Shown: positions 1-12,299 of the stretch, in pieces
Layout: every line of letters starts with the position of its first letter
How positions within the stretch are numbered: the first letter of the stretch is position 1
Source of the DNA: Ophiocordyceps camponoti-saundersi (nom. inval.)
Taxonomy: Eukaryota; Ascomycota; Sordariomycetes; Hypocreales; Ophiocordycipitaceae
DNA: 53,754 nucleotides
Assembly (NCBI GenBank): GCA_003339415.1
Contig: PDHQ01000240.1
Coordinates: 1-53,754, forward strand
Reading direction: 5' to 3'
The notes under the pieces: model-generated
Seen by the model: only the letters and a program-made list of their open reading frames with translations
What the model was told of the DNA's origin: nothing
The model's database searches: none
Made by a program: the position numbers and the translations under genes

Positions 1-121
1 ATATTATTATATTATTATATTATTATATTATTATATTATTATATTATTATATTATTATATTATTATATTATTATATTATTATATTATTATATTATTATAT
101 TATTATATTATTATATTATTA
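1..121. repeat. (ATATTATT)n microsatellite
   Basis: A perfect or near-perfect array of the 8-bp unit ATATTATT fills the start of the window and runs directly into the first base of the Gyp-B LTR. The array is cut by the window edge, so its full length is unknown. Confidence 0.95.
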
Positions 122-346
122 TATTATACTTAGTATTAATAAGAATTTTCTTTAATATTTTATAGTAATTTCTAAGAATTTTTAACTATAATTATATAAC
201 CCTTAGAAACCTTATTATAAAATTACCTAAAAAAACATTAAAGAGAAATTATTAAAAAATATAATTATTTTTTTATTAAGATTTTATTATACTTTTTTTA
301 TCTTTACTAATATATCCCTTTATATATTTTACAAAGATTTTACTTA
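122..346 (+). mobile_element. Gyp-B 5' LTR, first part
   Basis: This stretch is the reverse complement of the LTRs at 347-669, 25094-25419 and 46320-46656, so the element it belongs to reads on the plus strand. It begins TATTATAC, the RIP form of TG..., and stops at 346, where Gyp-A is inserted. The missing end of the same LTR is at 25425-25519. The two parts add up to about 320 bp, close to the 323-337 bp of the other copies. The 5-bp insertion duplication of Gyp-A is actta at 342-346 and gctta at 25420-25424, differing by one G to A change of the RIP type. This is one of the most AT-saturated copies in the window. Confidence 0.85.
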
Positions 347-669
347 TATTATAGCTAGGATATATTAAGTAAATAATAATATTAATATTATAAATAAAGA
401 TTCTAAGCTATGGAGAAAAAAAGAGAAAAAAAAAAACTCTTATAAGCGAAATCTTAGTAAAATATATAAGGGCATATATTAATAAAGATAAGAAAGGGTA
501 TAGGGAAATCCGGGTAGAGCAGCGGTTATATTTCCTAGTAATTTCTCTTAAGGTCCTTTCTAGGTAATTTTATAATAAGGTTTCTAAGGTTATATAAGTA
601 TAGTTAGAAATCCTTAAAAATTACCGTAAAATATTTAAGAGAAATCTTTATAAAAGCTAGCGTATAATA
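347..669 (-). repeat. Gyp-A left LTR (3' LTR)
   Basis: 323-bp LTR, starting TATTATAG and ending GTATAATA on the plus strand; the canonical TG...CA ends have become TA...TA through RIP. It pairs with 25094-25419. It contains runs of degenerate GAAATCTTAGTAAAAT and TTTCCTAGTAATTT motifs. The next bases, at 670, correspond to the polypurine-tract region of Gyp-D with the C run mutated to T. Confidence 0.88.
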
Positions 670-1042
670 TTAATTTTTAATAAAAGCTTTAATATATTTA
701 TTAAAGCTAATAATATTTAAAATAAAGCTATTTATTTAAAAAAAATTATAATATTATTTTATTTATTATTTTTATAATTATAATTTATTATAGTAGCTTT
801 AATTTCGTGTTAAAAATTAATAAGTAAGCTAGTAATATTTAGGAAATAATTATAAAATTCCTTAAAAGCTATTAATATATAATAAAAATTCCTAATATAA
901 TATTATATCTTATCTAAATTATAACCTTATTTTAATATTATAATTAATAATATTATTTTATAATATAAGATTAAAAGATTTAATTTATTTTTTATTTTAA
1001 TATATTATTAATATTTTTTAGTTTAGCTAATAATATCTCTTA

Positions 1043-1721
1043 TATTATACGCTTATATATATAATGTTCTAATAAGCGTATATACTAAGCTAGCTATTAA
1101 ATATAATATATAAAAAAAGAAACTAAGCTAGCTACTAATTATAAGATTATAAAATAGCTATTATAAAAAGTATAAGTATAAATAAAAGTCTTTTAAGAAT
1201 TAAAATAATAATTATAAAAGAATTTAAATTTCTACCTAAAGGAATATTAAGCTAATTTATAGCTAAAAGCTTAAAGAAGATTTCTTAATATAATTTTAAA
1301 AATATTTACCTAAGGGGATTTTACGGTAATTTCCGTATATATTAGTAAAACGGAGATTTCTTAGTATACGGTAATTTCTTAATATATAGGGATTTCCTAG
1401 TAAAATCCGGAGATTTCCTAATATACGGTAATTTCCTAATATATAGAGATTCCTTAGTAAAATCTAAAAATTTCTAAAAGTATACTTTAATACTAGATTT
1501 AGTAAGAAATCTTAGTAAAATCTTAAAAATTATTATAGAGAAATCTTAAAAGGAAATCCTAATAATTTCCTAAGCGTAAAGGTAATAAAATTTTTAAGGG
1601 AAATTTAAGTAAAATCTTAAGGGGGAAATCTTAGTAAAATATTATAAGAGGTTAGGCGATTTATAAGGGTATTATTATATATTAGGCGATTTATAAAAGT
1701 ATTATTATATATCTTATATTA
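1043..1721 (-). repeat. Gyp-C left LTR (3' LTR)
   Basis: 679-bp LTR matching 17427-18075. It is exactly 30 bp longer because a unit containing TTAGGCGATTTATA is present twice in tandem (1652-1681 and 1682-1711). The centre (about 1310-1480) is a ladder of imperfect repeats alternating GGTAATTTCCTAATATA and GGAGATTTCCTAGTA. Confidence 0.9.
1652..1711. repeat. 30-bp tandem duplication in the Gyp-C left LTR
   Basis: Two adjacent 30-bp copies, each beginning TTAGGCGATTTATA and ending in GTATTATTATATA. The right LTR has one copy. The copies differ at GGG/AAA positions consistent with RIP, so the duplication arose before or during RIP. Confidence 0.85.
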
Positions 1722-1734
1722 ACTCCCTAAGCTA
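1722..1734 (-). other. Gyp-C polypurine tract
   Basis: On the minus strand the bases just before the 3' LTR read agcttagggagt, a purine run at the position where plus-strand DNA synthesis starts in LTR retrotransposons. It agrees with the minus orientation shown by the pol motifs. Confidence 0.6.
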
Positions 1735-4700
1735 AAAAAGAATTCTAATAGCTTTATTAACTTTTTATATTATTTTAGAAACTATTATTATACTTAAAAG
1801 CTTTTTTATATTAACTTTAATAATTCTATTTAATTATAGATTAAGAAATATTATTAGGGATTTATATATAAAAAACTAAATTAATTTATATAAGGTAAAA
1901 AAGAAATAAAAAAATAAGATAAAAATAATAAAGGAGAATTATAATATATATTAGATATATATAGAAGAAAATACGTTATAGTAAAGGATATCGTAATATT
2001 AAGAAAGGAAAATAAGAATAAGAAAAATATAATATAATATATAGACTAAAAAAATAAAATAAAGGAAATTTTACTATCTTTATTATTTAAATATATAAGT
2101 TATAGTAATAATATAAAAGTAAATATAGATAATCTTACTATAAATAGTATAAGAGATATAGTTTATAGCTTTAGGTATAATATATTTACGAAGATAGAGG
2201 CGTTTAAGATATTAGGAATAGTAGTAAAGTTAACTATATTACGAATAGTTTATACTTATTCTTAAGCGTATATTATAAGTAGTTTATAGTAAATAAGCTT
2301 TACTTAGCCTTCTTATTATAGCTAATATTCTTTCTCTATTTATAGCGTATAAAGTATAAGGATAAATAGTATATAACTAATATTATATTATAAAGATATT
2401 AGAAAATAATACTAAAAATATATTAATTTACGGGGTTTTTACCTAAGCTTAGTATATATAAGTATTATTATATACTAATAGTTAAATAATTTAAAGATTT
2501 ATTACGTAGTAATAGTTAAATAAATATAATAGCTATTACTTATTAATAGTTAAATAATATAATATATACTTTCCGTATAAAGCGCGTTATTAATATATTT
2601 CTTTATTATAGTTTATACTAACGCTATATAAAAAGCTACGAAAAGTTTTAATTTATTATTATATCGATAAATAAATTAGCGTTAATAGGCTTAATAGTTA
2701 TTATATACTTAATATTATTAGTAAGTTTAACTAAGCTACTTTTCTAACTATATAGCTTTTTAATAATATTATTAGAAGCTATTTTTACTAAATCTAAAAT
2801 ATTAAAAATAAGTATATTATTAAAATTTAAAGTTATTTTATTTCTAATAATATTACTCTAAGCTAAAAAAAGTATATAATTAATAATAATAGCTAGATAT
2901 AATATAATAATACCTTTACTAAATAGATATATTTATTCTTTTATATAAATATATAAGTCTTATTAGTTTTTTTTATAAAACTTTAGAATTTTACTAGAAT
3001 TATTTAATATTAATTTCTTATTAATAAATATAGCTATTTTATTAATATTAAGCGATATATTCTTAAAAATAAGGATATTAAGTAAGATAAATATTAAAAT
3101 AAGGAAATCGATAATCTATTCGTTACTAATATTAAATATTTTTACTATATAACTTAAGCTAAGGGAAATATTATATTTAGCGAGGTATTTATTAAAATAA
3201 GTTACTTAAATTAAAATAATATCTATATCTTAAAATACTAAAATTTACTTATTATAATATATTATAAAAAAGGTAAGAGAGTATTTAATAACCTAAATTA
3301 GATTATTATAATAAGTTATTAGAAAATTATTATTAGCTTTCTTAATATTTTTAGCTTTTAAAACTTTTTAAAATTAAATTATAATTTTAAGAACTATCGC
3401 GGGGGTTCTAAATTATTAAAAGGTAAAGTAAGTTTACTTATTAAAAGTTTTAAAAATACTTTATTAAGTTAAAGTAGGAGAAATAATAAAACGCCTTATT
3501 AAGGATTTACTAAAAATAGAAGTTACTCTTTTAATTTTAATCTTCTTTTTTATAGCTACTAATATTATTTTTTTTATTTTTCTAAGGTAATTAATATAAG
3601 AGATAATAGCTAAGATTTTCTTAATCTCCTTTAACTTTTTTAATTCTTAATAGACTTACCTACTAACTAAGCTTTTAATATAATTTTTTATAATTTCTAA
3701 TAGCGCGTATATATTATAATAGTTTTTTCTAAGTTATTTAGATTATAGAAAAATATTTTCTTTAATATTAATAAGGGAATATAATAGCGGAGGGCGGCTA
3801 TAGTTTTTTATTAAGGCGGCTAGTATTTTAAAAATAAAGCTAATAATAGAAGAAGATACCGCGGTAATTTATTAAGTAAAATATTTAAACGCTATAACCT
3901 TAGAAATTTTAAGTAAGGAGTAATTAGAGCTAGAATATTTATTATTTAAGAGTAAATACTTAGAATTATAATCTTTATTATTAAGGAGTTATTCTCTATT
4001 AGCTTATCTTTTTATTTTCTTATTAATATAATAAATATAACTATTTAACTTATTAAATAATAAATTATATCTTTTTTCTTATAATACTTATTTTTAAGTA
4101 ATAAAAATTATATAATTATTTAATTTCTAGTTATTAAATTTATAAATAAGTAACTTAAGTAAATATTAAAATTTTATAAGGTTTCCGAATAGCTAAATAA
4201 CTTTTTAAAAGCTTTCGAATATAAGTATAAGGGGAGTATAAATTAATTATTTATAAAATAACTTATAGTATATCTTATTATAGGAATAATAAAGATTATT
4301 ATAAGGAGGATTAATTTTAAATATAAAAGAAAGGAAATAATATAAAGATAACGAAAGGAATTAGAAAATAAAAAGAAATAACTATAAGGAGAATAAAAAC
4401 TAATATATAGGAAGATATAATAAAGATAGGTAATATAGAGGGGAATAAGAGAGGATAAATAGGGAAGAGAGGAAATAAGAGAAAAAAGGTAGAAAAATAG
4501 AGGGAAATCTAGTATAAACGGCGACGCGTTAAGTTTATTATTTCCTAAAAATATTACGCGTTTATTACTAGGTAACTTATTTACCTTATTCTAATAGCCG
4601 GTACTTTTTAAAAGTATTTATATATTTTTTCCTAGTAATTTCTAACTTAGCTTCTAACTTATCTTTTTCTTTCTTAAATTTTTTAATTATCTCTTTTTAT

Positions 4701-4900
4701 TAAAAATTCTTTTTAGCTACTTATTAGTTATTATTACTTAGGTATCTTTTCTAATATATAAGGTATTTTATTTAAATAGCGCCTTACCTTTTTATAACTT
4801 TTCTCTTATTAAGGATTTATTCGATCTTATAATTATTAATATTAAGCTTAGGGCTAGGTTATTCTCCTAAAATATTAGCTAGTTAAAATTATATAACTAA
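1735..4900 (-). other. Gyp-C 3' region downstream of integrase, no recognised domain
   Basis: About 3.1 kb between the end of the integrase region and the 3' LTR. I recognise no conserved domain on either strand. From about 4280 to 4510 the plus strand is strongly purine-rich (A and G runs such as gagaggaaataagag), an abrupt strand bias compared with its neighbours. An undetected older insertion, an extra reading frame or a long 3' untranslated region are all possible. Because TGA is almost absent from the whole window, reading-frame openness is not good evidence here. No insertion duplication was found inside this stretch. Confidence 0.4.
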
Positions 4901-4949
4901 TATAATAAGATAGATATTTATAAAATTATTAAGATTTAATTAGTAAGCT

Positions 4950-7420
4950 AAATATCTAATTTTTTCGATTACGCGGAAAAGCTTAGTTTACTATTCTAAA
5001 AGCTTTATTACTTATTTATTAGGTATAGAATATCTTTTCCTAAGTTTTAGCTAAACTTAATTACTAAGCTTAAACTTAAGCTTCTAATATTTTTTATTAT
5101 ATTATCTTTTTATTATAGCTTAGGTATAGGTAATTAAGATAACTATCTTATCTTTTAATATTTCCCTAAATTTAAGGGAAGCTTAATCGCTTAAATAATA
5201 AAAATTATTATCTATTTAAAATCTAGTAAGTAACTTACTAAGCGTAATCTTAATAACTAAGAAAAAGGAGTTATTAAGTAAAAACTAAAAAGCTAGTAAG
5301 GCGTTAATTTATTATTTTATTAGGAAATTAGTAGCGAAGAATCTAAGAGTAATTTCGATAATTTAGTTTTATTTTTTAAATAAACTATTAGTTTATAGGT
5401 AATATATAGTTAATATTAGAAATTTAGTACTAAAGGTAAATTATAAAGTCCTCTAAAATTTAAATATAAATTTCGGATCTTAATTAGAAATAATTTATTT
5501 TAGGAATCCTTAGTTATAATAAGTAAGCTTATTATATAGCTATTAAGCTTATTTTTCGGTAGTAAAGTAATTATATCTAAGAGTTAAAATATATATTTTT
5601 AAGAACTTATTAGTAATAGTAAGGAGGGTATTATAGAACTTTCCTTTAAGTTTAGACTAAGGTAAGTTTTTTAAAAAGATTAAAGGGAGTTTAATAATAA
5701 AATTTATTATAATTATATAAAAGGGAATCGCTAGGAAATAAATAAAAACTATTTCCTTAGAAGAAGCTTATCTATTAGTTTAATTTTATTTATAAATATT
5801 ATATTTATTTATAAAATTATTAATTTTCTTTTTTAGTTAGGAAATAATAAAACTAAAAAAGAGTTTAGCTTATATATATTTTTAGCTAATATAAAATTTA
5901 TAAAAATAATACTTAAAAATAAGTTTTTTAGCGTAATTTTCGGAAATATAAAACTATTATTTATTATTAATATTTTTAAAATATAATAAGCTATTTACTT
6001 AAATAAAAGCGAGTTTTTCCCGAGAGTTTTTATTTCTAAGTTATTCTAAGATTTTAGATTATTATATATTAAGAAAATATTTTTCGGAAATCTTATATTA
6101 GAAGGCGTTATTAAAAATAGCTTCTAAGGAAATAAATATATATTTATAGTTAATATAATCTTCCTAAATATTTTTAAGTTCTCCTTATCCCTTTTTTAAG
6201 GCTATTTTTAAAAAAAGGCGTAAAAAAGAGTTTATAAAAATATTAAAAATATTAAAAATATATTAGATTTTAAAAAAATATTAACTTAAAAACTAAAAAG
6301 CGAAAATAAGGTAATTATTACTCTTTATATTAGTAATAAAAAGAGAGGTTTATTTTATAATTATTAAAATTATAATATAATTTATAAAAATTATAATTTT
6401 TAGTTTCTAAGTTTTAATTAAATAAGTTTAGAGTTTATAATAAGCCTAAATTAAGTAGAAAATCTTAAGTTTAGTTAGCTAATATCTAATTTTAGCTAAT
6501 TTAAGTATATAACTAAGATAATAAATAAATTTAATAAATTATTAAAGTAAAGCTAAAAATAGTTTCTAAGATTCCTTATTATTAATATAGAAAAGATAAG
6601 CTATAAAACTATTCTTTTAAAAAGTATTAATTTATAAAAAAAGTTAATAATTAGGAAAAAATTAACTAATAGTAGTATTATTATAAAAAATATTAGTAAT
6701 ATCGTTAAAATAGTTAGTTTCTTCCTTTATTAAGATAATTTTAAACTAAGAGGTAAAAGTATTTCTCTTTAGTCTAGTAATAAGTACTTTATTTTCCTAT
6801 CTTTCTTAGAATATTACTATTTTACGTTTCTAAAAAGGGTTAATTTATTACGTAAAATAAGGAATAAGATATCTTATCTATTTAACTAATCTAATTTACT
6901 ATTTAAAACGTTATAAGGTATTAGGGAAATTAATATCTTATAAAGCTTTTACTTAAGATTAAGTATTTATTAATATAAATCTATTAATATAATATCTTAA
7001 TATTTCTATAAATAAGTAATAAAGGAATAATTTAGAAGTAAAAAGGGAAAGATTTATATTAATAAAAAGATTAAATATTATAGTTAGATACTTAATATAA
7101 TCTTCTAAGGTATCGGAGAAGATTATTATATTATTAATATATTTAGTAGCGTATATTTTATATAATTAGAGAATATAATTAATAAATCTTTATATATAAG
7201 TAAGAGAATTTTTATACTTTATAAAAGTAATTATAGCCCTCTTTAATTTATAGTAAGAAGTAATTATAAACCGCTTTTAGTAATCTAAATAAATAAAAAA
7301 TTAATAAAAAAAGCTTTAAATATTAATAATAGAAATAACCTTTTTACCTACTAATTTATAAATTATATCTTAAGGAAAAGGTATTAGATATATATTAGGA
7401 ATAGCTACGCTATTTAAAGC
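4950..7420 (-). pseudogene. Gyp-C pol (reverse transcriptase, RNase H, integrase), RIP-inactivated
   Basis: Read on the minus strand, 7111-7141 gives YINNIIIFSDT, the RIP form of the Gypsy catalytic motif YIDDIIIFSDT, in which both Asp have become Asn. Upstream, about 7160-7400, a typical palm-domain context reads through in the same frame, including KNS.TY.QRF. RNase H is supported at 6449-6475 (TKLKIFYLI, from the conserved TELE...L/W). Integrase is supported at 5685-5724 (FIIKLP, from the first catalytic Asp region DFI.KLP) and 5582-5625 (TNKF.K, from TDKFSK). The domain order RT, RNase H, integrase is that of Ty3/Gypsy. Many in-frame TAA/TAG codons replace Gln and Trp. Exact ends are estimates. 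Confidence 0.82.
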
Positions 7421-10400
7421 TTATAAGTTATTTATAATATAAGGTTTATCTTTTCTCTAAATAATAAAATACGGGCTAGCGAAAAGTAAAGCTTTAAGCG
7501 CCTATTTTATTTTACCTTATAAATATATATCGTTATATTTTTTATTAAGGAAATCCTAATTAGGTTTATTTAGTAAGTAAGGATAGAAACTAAGTTTTTT
7601 CTTATATTAATTATTAATAAGGGGGATCTTTAGATAATATTCTAAGGGTAAATTAATTAGTTTAATATTTTCTTATAGTTTTAGAAGGGAATTATATAGC
7701 TACTTTACCTTTCTAGATAACTAAAGATTTAAAGTATAAAGTTTAACGCTATATTTTCCCTTAATTTTTAAGATATTAAGTATTTTAAAAATACTTAATT
7801 AGTACGGTTAACTTAGATCTAAGATATTAATAAAAGGTAAGTTAGTATTAATTTTATTAAATAATATTATCTAATTTAAAAGAGAGTTTAATATTAAACG
7901 CTTATTAAGGTTAACTAAGGAGTTTTTCTTTATAATTTATTAAAAAATAGTAAAAAAGAATTAATTATTAAAATTTAGTATTATACTAACTTTTTCTTTT
8001 TATTAAAAAAAAATTAGCTTATTACTTAAGTTAAAAATAGTTAAATAAAAATAATTACGAATAATTAAACTAGAGAGAAAATAAAAGTTAAGAAAGAAAA
8101 TAAAGTTACGATTCTTAAAAGGATCTTTAATTAGTATTAAAATTATACTTATTAAAAAAGAAAGGATTATTATTATTAAAATAGTTATTATATATTTATA
8201 AATAGCTAGTCCTTTATAAGTAAAATAGTATTTAATATATATTTCTTTATAAAGTTAAATCTAAAGCTTTTATCGAAAGTTAAAAATATTAATTTTATAA
8301 GAGATTAAAAATCCTTATCTTAATAAAACTCTAATAAGAAGATACTTAATAATCTAAGCGCTAGCTTTAAACTTACTAAGGTAAAATTTACTATTAATTT
8401 TACTAATAAGATATAAAGTAAAAGTAGCTTAACTATAAGTTAAGGCTAATCTAATATTATTTAGGCCTTAAATTATTATTAGATTATAGTTAATATTATC
8501 GAACTTATTAAGTAAGTTTTTTCTAATAAAGGATCTATTTATTTTAATATCGATATATATTTTTATAGCGTTAGAAAGTCTATTTTTACTAAATACTAAA
8601 ATCTTTATATAAAAGAAATAGGAAACTTATTTTAAAAGGAAATTAGTTATTTATAAAGTAGCTTTAATAATAAAAAGTTTTTTAAGAAAAAAATCTCTAA
8701 TAATATTAAAAGGTTTTATTTTATATTTTTTAAAATTTAAAATAAGATAATATAAGTTATTAGCTAGTTATTTATTTTTAGATATTTCGGAGAAATTATC
8801 TTCGCTTTCTAAAAGCTATTTTAAAATACTAAGGATAATATTATATATTTCTAAAAAGATAGTAAAAACTTTATCTATATTAAGGTTTTAATATACGAGT
8901 TTATAAGTAAGGTTAATAAGAATAGGATTACCTTTTAAGCTTTCTCCGTTTTTTTAAGGAAAAGCTATTTTATTTTTATTTTAAATTTAATATTTCTATT
9001 AAAAGGTTTCTAGGTATTATTTATTAGTTTTCTAGAGAAGTTATTTAGTTTACGTTCCGGTTAGCGGTTTAGATTTTACGAGGATTTCTCCTTAAAACTA
9101 TTTACTTTATATTCTTATTAGGGTAACTTACTTAAAGTTATATATTAAATAGTATTATTTTAAAGAATACTCTAAGTTCCCCTAATTAGCTTAGTTTAAA
9201 GGTTTAGAATAAGTTATTTATATTTATATACTTAGTTATCTAAAGTATTTTCGCTAATTAGCTATTAGAAAGTTTCTTAAAGAAAGATATTAAGTTAGGA
9301 GAAGATAATTATTAATATAGATTATTTAAGATAAAGAGCTACCTAAGCTATTTTTTTTTATTTTTAATATTTATAATTAAAAGTCTTTTCTAGTAAGTAT
9401 ATTTTAAAATATAAAGTTTTATTTTTATATAGTAAGAGTAGTAATATTAAGTTAAATAGTAAACTTTTTTTATAAGGCTTTTACCTATCCTTAAATTTTA
9501 AGATTAGGAAAAGTAAATTCTAATTTAATTTATAAATTTAAATCTTCGGAATATTATTTTATAATATAACCTCTAAAAAAAGGGAATAAGTTATATAAGT
9601 TTATCCGTATAATCTTTACTTTAAGCTATAACTTATTTTAAAGTATTTATAAATTAGTTAATACTTCGGTAAATAATAATTCGATTAGTTTCCTTAATCT
9701 AATTAAAAGTAATATTAAAAATATTAGCTAGTTTAAATTATTTAATATTTTTAGCTTATAGCTAAACTTATTATCTAAATAATTTTTATAAGTTTAATTA
9801 GTTATATAATTATAAATTATTATCTAGCTTTAGATTTAAATTTTAAGGATAAATATAATAAAAATAAAAAATTTTATTAATTATTCGTATTATCTTTTCC
9901 TTTTTTAAGGAAGGTAATTTAGGTTTTTTCGAATTAAATAATAATATAGGAAAATCTAGAAAATACTATTTCCTTAAAATATTCTTTTTTAGGGTAAATA
10001 GTTCCCCTTTTAAAGAGGATTCTTATAACGTAAAGATTTTCTTACTTTTATCTAATAAAGAGAACTTAGCCTTTTCCTTACTTTTATCTTAAAAAAGAAG
10101 CTTAGTATTTTTACTATCTTCCTCTTATAAGGTAAGTTACTTATTTTTATTTTTAATATTATTTATAATTTAAAAGTATTTTTAAATAAAAGGTAGCTAG
10201 TTTTTTAAGGGAATTCTAAATAAGTAAAAGATACTATTTAATATATATTTTAGTTAATTTACTTATTTAAATAATTAATTATAATTTATAACTATATTTA
10301 GATTAATTAGAAAATAATTAATTATAATAAGTAACTTAGTTCTTTAAAGATTATCTTAATATAGTAAATATTTTCTAATTAGCTTTATTTCTCCGTATTA

Positions 10401-10641
10401 TAAAAGAGGGAATTTATTTTTAAAAAGGTAAAGTTTCTTTATTTTTTTATAAATATTAAAAATATAAGCTTTTTCTTTCCTAGCTATAATTTTTTTTTAA
10501 TTACCTTAAGAAATTTAAAGGTAAAGAAATAATATATAGCTAAAGTAATATAATAAATATAGTAAAGCTTTTTTTTAAGCTAAAGATTTACGCTTATAAA
10601 ATCTTATTAATAAAAATATTTTAATTCTAACTTATTACCTT
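7421..10641 (-). pseudogene. Gyp-C 5' half: expected gag and protease, strongly degraded
   Basis: This 3.2 kb lies between the reverse transcriptase region and the 5' LTR side of Gyp-C, where gag and protease belong. I could not identify a zinc knuckle or a protease active-site motif with confidence, so the call rests on position only. It ends at the LINE-1 target duplication (10642-10657). Only about 31 bp of Gyp-C lies between the other copy of that duplication and the 5' LTR, so LINE-1 landed in the leader next to the primer-binding region. Confidence 0.45.
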
Positions 10642-10739
10642 AATAGCTAGAAATTTAACTTTTTACGAAAACGGGATAGGACCCGTTACTTAATCTTTCG
10701 CTCTTTACTATATATTTATTACCGAAAAGGAGTTAATAG

Positions 10740-12250
10740 CGCCCGCGGCGGCTTTAGCCGAGGCCTAAGGGGTAGGCGACGCGCTTATAATCGTAAATAA
10801 AGGTACGCGGAGACTAAGATAATCCCTATAGTACCCCTAATCCGGCTAAGGATAATATAATAATAGCGTTAGAATAGGAGGAGAAGCGGAGTAGGTGCGG
10901 GACCTTTATAATAGTAATATAAAGGAAGCTTATAATAAACTAGCCGCGGTAGTGCTTACCGCGGCGTTCTCTAATACTTAGAATATCGTAATAGCTTTTA
11001 AAGCTAAACTTTATAAGAAATTCGTAACCCCCTTAGATTAGAATATTACCTAACTTTTACTTAAAATTACTAAGTTAATTAAGAAAATAGTTACTTAAGC
11101 TATATAGAAAGTACTTTTATAAATTATTAGCCCTAATATTAGTTTAACTTAGCTATTATAAGCTTTTATAGCTATTATTCGCGGTATAATAGTTAAACTT
11201 ATCTTTAATTACTCCGATAAAGAAATTACTATATTTATAAAAGATATTATAATCGATATAAATACCTTATAGCTAACTTTATAAAAGATTATATAGGCCG
11301 CGAATATAGTATTAAAGTATAAGGCTATATTAGCTATAAGATAACTTTTTAATAGAGATATAATAGTTATATTTTATTTAGAATATAAAAAATAAGTAAG
11401 CTTAGTTAAGTAAATTCCTATTATCTTTAGTAAAGAGGCGGTCCGTAGCTAGAAAACTTTCTTTATTATAATAAAGGGAGTATAAGTAAGGGCTACTTAT
11501 AATAATTAAGATATACTCTTATAATAAATTAAGAAATATAATAAGGTTAATATTACTTAAGTTTAAGCGCTTTAGCCTCGTAGCGAGGGAGCTACGCGCA
11601 CTTATATTATCTTAAGAATTACTAATATAATAAATACTAATAAACTTATATAAAATAGCCTAGTTATAAATATAAAAATCTCCTATATAAAAGTTTATAA
11701 TAATATAATATAACCCTAATAATATTACTAATATTACTAATATTACTAATATAAGTATATAGTAAAATATTATTAAAAGTAACTATATTATAAAATATAT
11801 ATAGCTATAGTATACTTAGAAAAGGAAAGCGTATATTTAGCCCTTGCTAAAACTAATATTAAAAACTATATTTTATATAAAGGGAACTACGCCTTATAAT
11901 TCTAAAATTACCTTATTATAAAAATATATTAAAACTAAATATATAATAACTATATATATTAACTTTATAAGTTTTAAAACTACTCCTAGCTAACTTAATC
12001 TTAAATTAGTAATAGCTTTACTAAAATCTAATCTTAGAAGCGGTTACGCGCGGCCCTTATATAGTTATAAGCTATACTCCGCTTTAATATAAACGATAAG
12101 CCCGCCTTAGTACCGAAAAGGGGCCGAGGTAGGAGCGGCGCTACCCCCGGACCTTATAGCGGATAAGGTAGCGGCAGAGCTTAGGAAACTTATCCTCTCC
12201 CTCCTACCCCTTCCCCCTTTATTATACCCTCTTTCGCCCCCTCCTTTACC
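10740..12250 (+). pseudogene. LINE-1 ORF1 (gag-like nucleic-acid-binding protein), degraded
   Basis: Region between the 5' untranslated segment and ORF2, in the place of the ORF1 of Tad/I-clade LINEs. CpG-rich stretches survive (10735-10780, 12030-12190). A 9-bp repeat, ATTACTAAT, occurs about four times at 11722-11752. No zinc knuckle could be read with confidence because Cys codons (TGC/TGT) are RIP targets and now read Tyr. Boundaries and assignment rest mainly on position. Confidence 0.5.
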
Positions 12251-12299
12251 CCTCTTTCCGCCCCCTTTTTTACCTTAATATAATTATAAACTTTTACCT

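Noticed and set aside
2000..2280. A plus-strand ORF opposite to Gyp-C
   Set aside because: Both strands are similarly open here and the peptide resembles nothing known. With RIP-distorted codons this is expected by chance.
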